NCBI GenBank assembly: GCA_022925895.1
Contig: JAKSYS010000021.1
Coordinates: 1-64,000, forward strand
DNA: 64,000 nt
Direction: 5' to 3'
Origin: Fragilaria crotonensis
Taxonomy: Eukaryota; Bacillariophyta; Fragilariophyceae; Fragilariales; Fragilariaceae
Notes under the pieces: generated by a model
Told to the model about the DNA's origin: nothing
Database searches by the model: none
What the model saw: only the letters and a program-made list of their open reading frames with translations
Translations under genes and position numbers: made by a program
Shown: piece by piece, positions 20,901 through 33,388 of the stretch
Position numbering within the stretch: the stretch's first letter is position 1
Layout of the letters: each line of letters begins with the position of its first letter

Positions 20901-22139
20901 AAGTCTAGTGGTGCCCGATGGCGGGATCACATGGCTGCCACACTGAGGGAAGCTGGCTTTGTAAGTTGCAAAGGTGATCCTGATGTGTGGATGAGACCTA
21001 AGGTGAAGCCAAATGGGGACAAATACTGGGAGTATGTCTTGTGTTATGTGGATGATATCTTATGTGTTTCACATGAGCCACAAACTGTTATGGACTATCT
21101 TGCCTCAAAGTATACCCTGAAGAAAGGAAGTGTGAAGGAACATGATGCATACTTGGGTGCTGAGGTCAAGAAGTGGATAATTGAAGGTGCTGACAATCCC
21201 GCTAAAGTTTGTTGGGCAATGTCGTCTGATCTTTATGTCAAAAGGGCTGTCGCTGAGGTCGAGCGCGAACTTGAAGAAATTGGTGAGCGTTTGAGCACAA
21301 AAGTTTCCACTCCGATGAGCCAAGGCTACCGCCCTGAGGTTGATACCACCCCTGAGTTGGATGCCAAGCGTGCAAATTACTTTCAGGGGCTTATTGGGGT
21401 CTTGCGTTGGATCTGTGAATTGGGTCGGATAGACATCCTTGTTGATGTGGCAATGTTGTCACGTTTCCTCGCTGCGCCGAGAAGGGGACATCTGGACCAA
21501 GTCTTTCACATCTTTGCTTATCTTAAACGTTACAATCGATTGAGCATGGTATTCGATGAAACAGAGCCCGTGTTTGACGAGAGTCGGTTCCAGAAGTGCG
21601 ACTGGAGCAAATATTATCCCGGCGCGTGCGAAGCTGTACCGCCTGATGCTCCTGAAGTCAGGGGACAATCGGATTTGATGAGTTGCTTTGTTGACGCGGA
21701 CCATGCTGGCTGTCGCGTTACGAGACGCTCACATACTGGTGTATTGATCTTCATCAACAGGGCACCAATTCTATGGTACTCAAAGCGACAGAACACTGTT
21801 GAGGCTTCGACGTTTGGATCTGAGTTTATTGCTGCAAAGGTTGCAGTGGAAATGATCGAAGGTTTGCGTTATAAATTGCGAATGATGGGCGTCCAGGTGG
21901 ATGGACCTACAAACGTATTTTGTGACAATGAATCGGTTGTCAAGAACTCAACCAGGCCCGAGTCGACGTTGAAGAAGAAACATAACGCGATTGCCTACCA
22001 CCGGGTGCGCGAAGCGCCGGCGGCAGGAATTGTAAGAATTGCTAAGGAAGACGGAGAAACCAGCTTGGCAGATATTCTGACTAAGTGTCTTCCGGGACCG
22101 CGACTACGACAGTTGTGTTCTCGTGTGCTAGTATGGTGA
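17947..22139 (+). pseudogene. pol: Cop2 pol
   Basis: Same domain order and motifs as Cop1 pol: protease DSHADT-type region, integrase with TDNAPEE and NLAES, chromo-like WELQVEWRDGS, RT with YVDDI, and RNase H with CFVDADHAG. The second half (chromo-like module through RNase H) reads openly from about 19650 to the end. The protease-integrase half is decayed. About five breaks in all. Confidence 0.85.
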
Positions 22140-22361
22140 CGTGTCCAAAACGGACATGACACGAGTGGAGGTACACATATGTATGTGGAACCACTTACCC
22201 CCAAGTTGTGGAATTGTGATGCCCACAAAACCATGACAAATTGCTGGGTGGATGTACATGTGATGTTGCATGGAACCACCAAGAATAGCTGATGACAGCC
22301 GGCCTCTGCATGATCGAATCTGGATCGAACTAGTTGTCTATGACGCCTAGTGCGAGGGGAC

Positions 22362-22654
22362 TGAATGAATCCTATCATGAGATCAGGTTATTCAGACATG
22401 CCGACAGGCTTACAGGATATGCCAGTGACCGATAGGCATAAGGGTCACAGGCAGGTGGTCTTGGAATGCCTGGCTAGGATGACCGATGGGATGGAAAAGC
22501 TCCCATCCGGGTCAAGACTGTGGTTCTAGATCATAAGCTCACTCTTTCATAGTTGATCAAAGTTGCATGCCGCTACTAGATGATTTAAACTAAGCTACTA
22601 GAGTCAATCCCTTGACAATGGCGGATTTGCCGCACTTGCGGGGGATTTAACTGA
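22362..22654 (+). repeat. Cop2 3' LTR, 293 bp
   Basis: Preceded by the polypurine end GTGCGAGGGGAC at 22350-22361 and followed by the target duplication CCCT. The match to the 5' LTR stops exactly at AACTGA. Confidence 0.95.
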
Positions 22655-22658
22655 CCCT

Positions 22659-24880
22659 GATGAAACTGCAGATCCAGATACTTCTGATAATTCGTCCGAA
22701 ACAGACATTTCCCGACGCAAAACGCAAAATATTGATGCAAATCAGCCATCTTCCACTGTCCAAGCTCAAGAAATTGACACACCTGCTGAATATCCTTTGA
22801 AACGCCTCTCACTCACTGAAACACAAATTCTGTCACCAAAATCTGTGCAATCAGACACCCAAGTTGAAACCTCCACACCAAAGACACCCAAACTTTCCAA
22901 ACATACACCAACTGACAAGCAATCAGAACTTGCAAAGCATCCAACTTTTGCTTATCCTCATGAATCATTTTTGATGATGATGAAGACAATGAAGACCGAC
23001 AGGATGACCCTCCTCAGATCCCTTTGCAATCCCCAGATTCACTAACTTCTTCAACCAGAACTGACTTCACTTATCCACCCATTGAAGATCTGACCAAAAC
23101 CCTTCTGAAACATGCCAAAAATGCCAATCTCTGGAAACTATCTTACCCAACCAATCTTGTTGCTCGACGCCAACAATTCAATGCCTTCATGGACAACCTC
23201 CGCATTGTTTGCAACATCTCTCCCTGGACACGCCAAGTCTTTGATCTTTGGCCCAAACAGATTTCTTACTCCCATCCCTTCATTGGCACTGCAATTTATA
23301 ATCTCATCTTTACACATGTCTGTGACCCTTGCCAGAAACACATCATTGATGGCCCACCAGATGCAAGAACTGCAATCTTTACTCTCCGCCAACATTGTGC
23401 TCTGCTTACTCCAGATCATGTTGAACGCACAAGAGAAGCCTTTGATTCAATCAAACAAGGTCACAATGAAGTTGCAACCTCCTATTTGAACCGCATCCAA
23501 GTTTTGACGCGCGATCGCTACCACGCCGGCATTCCCAATACAGACGCGGATCTCATCAAAAGAGCCATTCGCGGTGGAAGTACCCCATTTTTATGCTGCC
23601 CCATACCAACGCTTTGATGACGACCTCCGTTGAGCCGAACTCAAAGATGAGGAATTACCCGCTTTCTCCGAACTTGAAAGCCATCTTTTGATTCTTGACA
23701 AATCCCGTGGCCTGACCTTGCCATCACAAAACCAACGCAATTATAATCAACATGCCAATGTGTCCGTCAACAATCCTATCGTCCTGCCCATTGTCCGACT
23801 TTCCAAAAACAGTTCAACCCGCGACAACATCAAGCCCTCAGCTCAATTTCTGCGACCTTATACACAACAAAACAGTGGCAGCAATTGACCACCAATCAGA
23901 CCCCAGAGCAACCAAAATTCGCATCCAAACCGTCTGAATAATCATCAAAACAATCGCCGCAATCCTCCGTCACCAATCCGAATCATGGCAACCGACCGCC
24001 CTTGCGACCAACCTCATCAAACTCCAACAATCAACGTCAACCGCAGAGCAATTCCACCCCACTTTGGCGAAATCCTTCACCCAACAATGCCACCAACATT
24101 GTTTGCAACAATTGTGGAAGAACTGGCCACTATGCAAGACAATTCCCAACTGCAAATAACAGACCTCAGACCACCAACAACAGAAATGGAGGAAACCCAA
24201 GGTCACCAACCAATAATGAGAACACTGCTCCCAGAAATCAAAGAGCCTATTTTGTCACTGATGCATCTTCACCTCATGCTGAAACAACTTATTATCATCA
24301 AGCCTTCCTTGCTTCATCAAACAACAACCCTGTCTTCAACAATGGCCCACCAACAATCTGGCTTGACACCAACTTGCCACAAATGGAAATCAACCCATCA
24401 CTGACTGACAATGATTTTGTTCCAACCATGTCACATTCACCTCCCAACTCTGATGCAACTGAATACTTTCCAGATGATCCCATGTCTGCATATCAGCGGT
24501 TTGGACCACCAGATCTTGATAATTGGCTCCCTGACAGTGGTGCCACAAGTCACTACACTCCTGTTTTCAGTGATCTTCATGATGTTGAACCCTGCCATGT
24601 ACCTGTTTCCCTTGCTGATGGAACCACCAAGATATCAACTTTTAAGGCACAACTGACTGTTTCTTCACAACCACAGAAGGAGAGAAAGCTATCCTTGGTC
24701 TTGCTGATGTTTATTACATTGAAGGTCTTAGTCACTGTCTGCTTTCCCTGACTGCCATCTCTGCCACCCAAAACTTCACAGTCATCATCCAGAACAGAGC
24801 AACCACAATCCGTTTTCCCAACAACTCAACATACACATGGCCAACCATCCTTCAAGAGCTACCGTCTGAACAAGCTTTCT
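22659..24880 (+). pseudogene. gag: Cop3 gag and protease region
   Basis: A Ser/Thr/Pro-rich N-terminal part (PKTPKLSKHTPTDKQSE) leads into a gag core with NLWKLSYPTNLVARRQQF and FDLWPKQISYSHPFIG, which resembles the UBN2-type capsid of copia gag. A zinc-knuckle-like block (CNNCGRTGHYAR) lies near 24105, and the protease active-site motif LPDSGATSHYTP near 24527. Several breaks. Confidence 0.75.
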
Positions 24881-24882
24881 CC

Positions 24883-26656
24883 ATGATTTCACAACCCAAC
24901 ACAACTTCTGATGACACTTCAAACTCACCTGCCATCACTTTTGAGCAGCACTTGGACACCTCTACCAATCCTAACCCAGACCAACCCACTGCAACCTTGC
25001 CACTTGATACCACATCCCGTTGCCTTGCACACTGCAACTTCCGCAATCTTATGACTGGATCCCTTCACCATGTTTGGAATGATCACATTTTGTCACCAGC
25101 CACTGACACTCAAACTTGGCCAATCAGAATTTCAATCAGCCAAAAACGTGCCAGAAGCAAAGTCCCACTCCGCCAAGGTTCAAAACCATTACACCAACTT
25201 CACCTTGACCTTCTGAGAAACCCATTCCGTTTTGGCCTGACAACTAGCACAAACTATTCTGCCTATCTTTTCATTGTGACAACCCCTGGCAAACTACCTG
25301 GTTGGATTGGACTACCCACTGAAAGCACTTTATCCATTCTTACAGCCTTGCAATCTTGGCTCACACAATCAGAACTTCTTGGCCGCACACAATCTGTCCG
25401 CTTTATCCGCACTGATGCTGGAACAGCCTTTACTTCAGCCAAATTTATCTCAACTTGCACAAATCTTGGAATCAAAGTTGAAGCTGCAGCCCCTCAACAT
25501 CAAGAAATGAATGGAATTTGTGAAGCCAAATGGAGAGAAGTCCACAACATTGCAAACACTCTGCTCAACACTGCCAGACTTGGAGGTGCCTTCTTTCACC
25601 ATGCTCATGCCTATGCAGTCCAAGTTGTCAATGCTTGCCCTGCAAAGAATGTTACTGATCAAGATGGAAATCCCACAACTCCCTTCCACTATAGTTATGG
25701 CCAAAAACCCAGCCTCACCAACTTCCGTGTATTTGGATGCCCAGTCTATTTCAAATGTTATGAACCAACTTTTCAAAACAAGTTGATCACTTACAAGCAA
25801 CAACTCCAACGCGCATCCCGTGGAACATTTATTGGATTCCCAGATAACTCTGCTGGCTGGCTAGTCTACTCTCTGGACCATCCTCAAGAAATTATCACAA
25901 CCCGTGACGCTTATTTTGATGAAGATTTCAGCTCTGCCCTTACCTTTGACTCCAAACCCTTTGCTGGAGCCATTCCTATCCGCTCCCACATGGACCCAAA
26001 TGGACTTGAAAATGTTAAGAATTCTGAACCAACCATCATTCACCAAACTGGATCTGTTGCCAACCTTGGAATCAATCCTTCCTCCTTCATTGAAGAACTA
26101 ACAACAGAAGATCCTTCAGTTACACCAAACATAAGCACCAATAATGTTGAAAATCACCCTCCTACTGAGACCATTGATAATGATGATAGCACTGATGATG
26201 ATGATCTGCAACCTGGTCCAACACCACCTGCACCTCAACTGCTCATTCTCACTCATCACCAGAAGAGACACACACCCCTTCAGAAAGAGATGACACTTTC
26301 CTTTCAAGAATGTGCTGAATCACCACCATCCATTGATCCTATCCACACTGCCATGCTTGCCCTTGATGCCTCTGCTGACACGCCTACAGAAAATGATGAT
26401 CCTGTTGATAAATACTTGCCAGAACCCTAATCTTTTTGAGCTGTCCTCAAACTTGATGATGACATCCGCTCTGCCTGGCTACATGCAATCAAAATGGAAA
26501 TCAAGAACCTCATTGATCATGGTACCTTTATCCTTGGCCAAAAACCCCACGCAGACAAATTAATTATCCCAGTAAAACTTGTGCTCAAAGCAAAGCAAAC
26601 AGCATCTGGCAAACTTGACAAACTCAAAGCCCGTCTTGTTGCACGCAGCAACATGG
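24883..26656 (+). pseudogene. pol: Cop3 integrase and start of RT
   Basis: The integrase core has HLDLLRNPFRF, IRTDAGTAFTSAKF and PQHQEMNGICEAKWR as the D, D and E blocks. It continues through the conserved PFHYSYGQKPSLTNFRVFGC region and an acidic linker (NDDSTDDDDLQPG). The RT domain begins near 26436 (LKLDDDIRSAWLHAIKMEI) and is interrupted by Cop4 at 26656. RT resumes at 46634. Confidence 0.8.
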
Positions 26657-26868
26657 TGATTTGAGGTAACCGGAAGCACTTAGGATCATGCAATTCAAAA
26701 GTAGTACGGCATGAAACAGTTAGACTTAGGTAATTAGGCATAGGAAGTAAATTGTGAGCACCACGACACATGAAACATATGAGTCCCGAATGTACCGTAC
26801 TAGTCACATACTGTACTACCGTAGCATCTCATGAATCCCGATTCCACGCTTATGACGGTATGAAATCA
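26657..26868 (-). repeat. Cop4 3' LTR, 212 bp
   Basis: Near-identical to 46420-46633. Followed on the plus strand by GTCCCCGCAAGT, the complement of a purine-rich tract ending GGGGAC, as in Cop1, Cop2, Cop5 and Cop8. Confidence 0.94.
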
Positions 26869-27031
26869 GTCCCCGCAAGTGTGATCGACTTACTGTCTGG
26901 TTAGTCGGCACAATTGCAAGGCTCTTTTACGTTACAATGGCAGAACGAATCGGCCCTCGTTAGAAGTCGTGGCAACGCATCCCCACTCATTCAGCATACG
27001 CAGCCTCGCTGCGCATACAAAGCCGTCAGTG

Positions 27032-27218
27032 CAAGTAAAAGTAGTCATGATAACACTTACAATAGAAAAGGAAAGGTACAATAGAAAAGAAACCTAAAGC
27101 TAAAAATTGTGAATAGTTTACGGGGCTACATACATCACCCATCGAACATCCTCCATGATCACTTTACCAGTTACTCGGCTAACGTCATCGTGCGTGCTAA
27201 CTCACCCGGATTTACTTG
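27032..27218 (-). repeat. Cop5 3' LTR, 187 bp
   Basis: Same sequence as 33202-33388. The adjoining GTCCCCTCGGA at 27219-27229 is the complement of its polypurine tract. Confidence 0.94.
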
Positions 27219-27309
27219 GTCCCCTCGGATACTGAGCTACGTGTGGACGTAGTACAGAATCCGTAACAATCTCCGTTATATGATCAACTGATGTCGTTTG
27301 TCGTTATCG

Positions 27310-30300
27310 TTAATACGTCCAGGCCCCAAAGAGGTGATTCCGTGTTTGAGATGGCAGGCGTTTCGTGAAACAATCGGCAATATTGTCGTGCGTACTTATA
27401 TGCGTCATCGTGATGATGCCGGCTGCAACCGACCATCGACAATGGTGGTAAGCAACAGATGAATGTTTCTTGTTTAACGTAGACTCGACATTCGTCGTAT
27501 TCTTCACGACGCTCTCGTTGTCACAAAAAACATAAGTTGGCTCACCCTTTGGCATGGGAATCCCAAAGCAGCGCAGTTTGAAGCGTAAATGCTCCACTGC
27601 TTCCAAGCATGCCTTCAAGGCAATGAATTCGGATGAAAATGTACTCGTCTCCACCGTTTGTTGCCTTTTACTGTACCAAACAATCGGTGCTCGATTCAAG
27701 AATATGACGTATCCCGTATGCGAACGTCTCGTCTTTTTATTTGCTGCATGCGAGGCATCGACAAAAGCAGTCATGACCAAACTCCGCCCGCGAGGCAAAG
27801 GCATTCGATGGGGCAAAGTCTCTTCTGCGTCACGGTAAAACTCGGCGAAGTCTTCTTTCTGTGTCCGAAAACTGCCGTAGTCCATGTTCGGTAATTCTGG
27901 TGACAAGTAAAGGGTAATCTTTGGATGCTTGCGTAAGAAGGCAAAGATATGTAGCAGTTGCTCCAAGTGACCCTCTCTTGGATTCGCCTGATATTGTGAT
28001 AACAGTGAAACTTCGAGCAAGATATCAACCCTGCCAATCTCGGTCGCCCAACGCAAGACGCCAATCAATTCTTGGTAGAAGGTTACGTCATCATCTGAAA
28101 GTTCTTCGGTCACGTCGAGCTCGGGAATATAAGTAATGTTCATCGGAGTATCAATGTTTGCAGTCGGAAGACGCCGTCGAGTGCCCTTTAACGCTTCTTC
28201 AACATTCTTGACAGCCGCCTTGACGTACTCTTGACTTGTTATCGTCCAACATGCCTTTCCATTGATCGATTTTGATTGCAGTTTAGCACCGAGATAGTAA
28301 TCGGGCGCTTCAATTTTATCATTCTTAAGCTTAAATGTCCTTTGAACTTCTTCTAGAATCGGTCTCGCGTTACAAGACATGGCCAATATGTCATCGACAT
28401 ACATCAAGACGTACTCGTAGTACTGCTCACCGTCCCCTTTCGTTGCAGCTCGTAACCACACATCGGGGTCTGCCATTGATGACTGAAAACCCATGTCAGA
28501 CAACTTCTCCGCCATGTAGGAGCGAAAACTGAAGCTTGCTGACTTGAGCCCGTAGAGTGCTTTAACAACTAGAAAGGTCTTTCCTTCCTCGGTCCCAAAT
28601 TCAGGACCTGCAATCATCCAGCACTTTTCCTTGTTTGGAGCCGTGAGGAAAGCATTTTGCACATCCGCTCCTAAGACGTCAAGCTCATTCAATGCTGCGA
28701 TTAGCAGTAATATTCGTACCGAGTCTCTAGCAACCACAGTACTGTAAGTGACAGATGCTGGCGCTCCTGTCTTATGTCCATCTGCACAAAACCTCGCCTT
28801 CCGCCTGAAGTTCTCACCCAGCTTTACATCAAATACAAGGTGACCCGTGATCTGAGTATATCCGATCAATGTATTGGGATCGCCATCAAATTCTTCAAAG
28901 GCGACTCGAACATTCCTCATCTCCAACCGGATTGCATCCATCCAAAGAGTATTACCTGCTTCTCGATCTATTTCTATGGCTTCCTTAATGTTCTTCGGTA
29001 TTCGAATACCATATTTGTGTGTGCGGGACCAATACTTGGTCTTCACTTTCTGTAGTATGCGCTTCTGCTTCTTCAGCACAAATGGCACCCACCAAGCGAA
29101 TGCAGGCTCGTCGGCAATCTTGTGATTCGTTGCGTATATTGCAAGTTCGACAGGGTAGGATTCTTTAAGGTCTTTTAGCTCAACCCAATCGGTGGACCCG
29201 TCCTTCCATTCCACTAAGATTTGCCACCCTCTGGTCGTTACCTTTCGTCTCTTCACACCATATGCATTTTCATAAGTCCCCTTGGACTGGGGGATGGCAT
29301 CGGGCAATACGCGATGGTCAATGATCTCACTTAACATCATCTGTCTTCGGCCTTCATCGTCAACTTGGGATAGGATGTTTTCTGCAATGATATTCGCCGT
29401 CAACTCTTCATTTGAACCGTCGGCGTACTCGACCAAATACTTCCTTGAATCGAGGAGTGGGTTTGAGTTGGCCCTTCCGACGGGATTTCCTTTAATATCC
29501 ATCAACCTTCGCTTAACGGTAGCGTGCACAACTTCGCCCTCACCGCCGCGTGCCATGGCCAACTTCATGCCGACATAATTATCGCCCGAAACTTCTGCGA
29601 CGGGTCGGTCGTCAGCATGTAGAAGTGACGCATCGTCAATGGTCCTCATAAACTCCTCGAAGAATTCGGGGTCCTCGTTTTCGGGATCAATGACCTTACT
29701 CTGATCCACGTCATGCAACCCGTTAGCAATGGTGGCTGCTGGCAGCTCGAATATCACCTTAAGCTTGTCTTCGTATCGTTTCATTCGGCTTTGCATCTCA
29801 TCCGTGCACCGCTCGTTGTTGGTCATCCGTTGTACCGTCGTCGCGGATATCGGGATTCCACTCTGGGAGGATCCAATATGACATCAGTCTCCCTACCCTG
29901 TGCGACACTCCCAGCCATCGGGCAAGTTCGACCTCTCCGAGTCCAGCATTGCTCCGGTACAGGACCCAATCATAAAATTCGAAATCTAAATATTCCGATA
30001 TATCAGGGGTTTCTCCTGTTATGATCTCCAGTGGGGTACGGCCATCGGCATACTTAGATAGGTTCGCGCATATATTTTCAATCTCACAGGCCCATGTGAA
30101 GCCATAGTCCCACAGTCGTAGTGGCACCTTTTTCTTAAGCATGATACGATACCACCGCTTCTTCACCTCATGTATACTCTGCTCGGCAGGATTTTCGTTC
30201 GGCCTCCGAGGTCCCGATACGTGATACTTAATCTCGTATTTCCGTATCGCTTGCATGAACTTCGTCTTCGGTCCCGTATGGACGGCAGCTCCATCAAAAG

Positions 30301-31345
30301 TCAGGTGTTCCGGCGCCAAAATCACTCACAAACTGTGTGAGTGTGTCACCGACGTGGTTGCCATCCACCCTTTGGATGGGATATGCAGCTTTGAAGCCAC
30401 ATTTGTGGGAGTATAATTGTGAACCAACATTATTTCGCAATGAACGTATCTTCCCATACGCCGTGTCAGTGGCAAACTTTCCATTTAGTCGTTTGATTCC
30501 AAATAACCTGTCGGCTCGATATCTCCTGCTGAGAGGCAGAATGGCGGATCGAACACCTCGTTGTGTCGTGACTCTCAGTGTTCGTTGTGCACGAAGTGGG
30601 CCGATGCCGAAGCGTTCAGCCAGCAATTCGGCCGAGACTTTGGCATGTCGTTCGTCACTCACGAAAGTGCGACGAGCGGGTACTTCGGTTTGTTCATAAA
30701 CCGTCTCAATTTGCGAAAGTTGATATCGTTCGACCGGGACAAGGGACGGATTAATCTCGTGTAGTAGAGCTTCGTCCGAAGTTGGGTCCAGATATTCATA
30801 TCTGGTGTCACTAGCAAGAAGGGAGAATGACTCGCGACGTCGTTTCCACGGTCTCTGTCCGCCTTGATCCGTTGCTTGGACCATGACAACGTCGGATGGG
30901 TTCCAAGGGTGTGAACTCGTCACTTGGATGTGTTGGCAATCGCGTAGCTCGTTAGAAGTAGGCACGCGAGTGGTGAATCCAACCTTGGTCCCATAAGCAC
31001 GTAAGGGAATGGTGAGGTCTGCTTGGACCTCGATCGACAAGTCATGAGCCGGGTCGTAAGGGTTATCCCACAGGGGTATACCATATGATCGTATCTGATT
31101 AGGATTAATGAGGGAATGATCAAGTTTCTCACCGTAATATAAACTTTCATTGAATACGAGAATGAAGGTGTCCCCTGTCGTAACGTCGTCGTAAGCCGTA
31201 GCCGCCGTTACGATCGGTACGTTCTCAATTGGCTGTATGGACGTGTCATATGCGTACACGTCGGCCGTTCGATACGTTGACTGAAGGACAATGAAATTTT
31301 TACCTAGACAGCAGGTGTCTGCATTGGTGTCGAGTTCATTGTCAG
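27310..31345 (-). pseudogene. pol: Cop5 pol
   Basis: A protease block of the DTNADT type is followed by an integrase preceded by the block RFGIGPLRAQRTLRVTTQ. The chromo-like module reads WQILVEWKDGSTDWVELK. RT carries YVDDI, and RNase H has AFVDASHAANKKTRRSHTGY and STFSSEF. The region from the chromo-like module to the end (27310-29826) is open. The protease-integrase half has a few breaks. Confidence 0.85.
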
Positions 31346-32969
31346 CATTCGTGTTTTCTGGGGGGGGTCAGACCATGGCCGCTCGCTAGTGGATGCTGCA
31401 ATTGACGCTTTCACGTGGCGTTTGGTCACAACAGCAGCTGCTCGTCGGTTATTGGCCTGCTCGTTCCTTCCGCCCATAATGGAGTGGTTCGTGGTCATCT
31501 GGCTGACGTGCGATCGGTTCGATACAGATACCGTATCAGTAGGCGGCTGCTGTGTGCCTGTAACTGATTGCAACTCTTGAATTTGGGATCGCAACTCCTG
31601 AATTTCGGTAGTGCGTGAGCTCCGCCCATTCCTCTCGTTATAAGCGGCACGTTCCCGTTTCAGGGTGTCGCGGTCTTCTTGTTTCATCTTAAGGTAGACG
31701 TGTCGGGGAAAGTTGAAGGACGCATGATATTCGATTTGTGTGCCGTCAGTTAACGTAATCATGCGACTATCAGTACGGGTTTTGGTTCCGCGACCACCGC
31801 GTCCACCATGTCGTCCACCACGTCCTCCGCGCCCATGTCCGCCTCGACCACTACTCCTACCCCTACCGGTCGTCACTTCATTGATGTTGCGGCGCGTTCG
31901 ATTGTGAGTTGCATTCATCTGAGGCGGGTGTTTCTGGTTCACCATGTTGCGAAAGAGTGCCAAAGCCTGATCGTACGTGACCGACATTGGTGTTCTGGAC
32001 AATTCAATTTCCAACTGTGCTTTGGTTGAGTCAAGAAGTCAGCCTTAATCTTGTCGATGAGCATCCGAATTTTCATAGAGTCGGAATGCACGATACGACC
32101 TTCTCGTTTGACATAGGCGTTAAACGCGCGAGTAAGCCTTTCTCGAATTCAGACCACCACATGTGTGGAGGTTTCTCTCCGGCATAAAACAAACTCTTGA
32201 TAACTTCGTCTGCCTCACGAATATCAATCGCATGTATTCCAACGCCTTCGTAATGCTCAACTAGACGTTTGAATGCATCCCGTCCATCGTTGGGGCGTGG
32301 GAGCCCTTGAATCTTGGCCTCAGCTGTATCGTTGCCCGAGACAAAGTTCACCAGAAATGTGTGAACTTGTACGGTGTCAATCGCATATGAGTCCCCTTCC
32401 AACGGTGCCATCATGACGTAATCATCTAAGAAGTCATCGTTGGGAGTGGGATCAGCCTCATCTCTCTCACGACACATATACTTCAATGGGACACCGTCAC
32501 GCCCGGGATGGATCGAATGTAGTTAAGGAATGTTGGTTTCCAGTCTTCCCATTTCGTGGTTTCCTTGAACTTTTCGGGCTTGGCTGCCTCGGACAATGTC
32601 TTGGCATCGGTTGTGAACTTCTCATGAGTCTTGTAACGCCGAATGAGATCGCTGACCAAATGCACTGGGAAAGGTGTCATGCTTGGATCACGTCCCAAAC
32701 GTATCTCGTCACGTGTCCACTGGACAAATGCCTTAATGTTTTTACGTGGACCGGGGCGAAGGCGAATTTGTCCTTGGGCGACGGTTAAGTCGGAGTATGT
32801 CTTGAAATGGTCATCCAATTCCTTGAATGTGATATCCATGCAGGACGCAGCGATTGTCAAAGATGTCATCGGCAATACGTTGGGCTTGCGTCTCGTCCAT
32901 GAAGAGGGCTACGTCGTCAATGCCACATGCAAGCATTGCATCATGGACGGTCATAATGATATCAGCCAT
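31346..32969 (-). pseudogene. gag: Cop5 gag with RGG-rich tail
   Basis: The start is the ATG at 32969 (MADIIMTVHDAMLACGI). The body resembles the Cop4/Cop1 gag class only loosely. The C-terminal part has a dense RGG tract (GRSSGRGGHGRGGRGGRHGG), followed by a heptad-like stretch (EIQELRSQIQELQS) that may form a short coiled coil. There is no CCHC knuckle, so the RGG tract is the likely RNA-binding part. A few breaks. Confidence 0.75.
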
Positions 32970-33187
32970 AATCTAATAAATGATCATCAAATTGTGTAAG
33001 TTGTTAGGCTTGTCGTCGTCTCGTTATCATTCCTACCACACATAGCGGTCATTTCGTCGCATGACCGAAGCCAGGACTATGCAGTGCCGAAGCACGCTTT
33101 CATTTCACATGACCGAAGTCAGGAATTCGAATGCCGAAGCAGAGCCATCTGATTCCTCCGATGTTTTCCAATCGGTTCTTTCATCGT

Positions 33188-33201
33188 TGGGTCTGATAAA
33201 C
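33188..33201 (-). other. Cop5 primer-binding site candidate
   Basis: On the minus strand GTTTATCAGACCCA directly follows the LTR end. Identical to the Cop1, Cop2, Cop4, Cop7 and Cop8 sites although the LTRs are unrelated. Confidence 0.7.
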
Positions 33202-33388
33202 CAAGTAAAAGTAGTCATGATAACACTTACAATAGAAAAGGAAAGGTACAATAGAAAAGAAACCTAAAGCTAAAAATTGTGAATAGTTTACGGGGCTACA
33301 TACATCACCCATCGAACATCCTCCATGATCACTTTACCAGTTACTCGGCTAACGTCATCGTGCGTGCTAACTCACCCGGATTTACTTG
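33202..33388 (-). repeat. Cop5 5' LTR, 187 bp
   Basis: Identical by eye to 27032-27218. Bounded by the primer site on one side and AGTG on the other. Confidence 0.94.

Larger units (their letters stand above)
15100..22654 (+). mobile_element. Cop2: complete-length Ty1/copia-type LTR retrotransposon
   Basis: LTRs lie at 15100-15393 and 22362-22654, flanked by the 4-bp target duplication CCCT (15096-15099 and 22655-22658). The LTRs differ at about seven positions (roughly 2 to 2.5 percent) including one single-base indel, so this is a moderately old insertion. Internal order is primer site, leader with an antisense ORF, open gag, pol, polypurine end GAGGGGAC, 3' LTR. Gag looks whole; pol has several breaks, about five. 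The element is the same family as Cop1 and inverted relative to it. It sits in the 5' part of the Cop3 gag. Confidence 0.95.
22655..26656 (+). mobile_element. Cop3, 5' segment: older copia element split by later insertions
   Basis: Cop3 is a different copia group from its guests. Its right continuation is at 46634-47240, beyond the 20-kb Cop4 insertion, and it is cut again by Cop7 at 47241. The left continuation would lie before 15096, beyond Cop2. No LTR of its own was found in the window. The element is heavily broken and is the oldest layer of the nest. Because Cop2, Cop4 and Cop7 all landed in it, it predates all three. Confidence 0.85.
27032..33388 (-). mobile_element. Cop5: copia-type LTR element inside the Cop4 3' region
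   Basis: LTRs of 187 bp each (27032-27218, 33202-33388) look identical by eye. The flanking 4-bp duplication is AGTG (27028-27031, 33389-33392). The LTR ends are CAAGTAAA...TTTACTTG, not the usual TG...CA. The element is 6,357 bp long. Internal proteins are related to but clearly distinct from Cop1 and Cop4. Despite identical LTRs the gag-pol region has about five breaks. It landed between the Cop4 pol gene and the Cop4 3' LTR. Confidence 0.94.

Noticed and set aside
22655-22700. Truncation of the Cop2 3' LTR at 22654
   Set aside because: The end coincides with the 5' LTR end and is followed by the duplicated CCCT, so the LTR is complete.
33061-33267. Antisense ORF in the Cop5 leader as a homologue of the Cop1/Cop7 antisense ORF
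   Set aside because: It shares only the residues forced by the primer-site complement and lacks the GVRSLRSG core.
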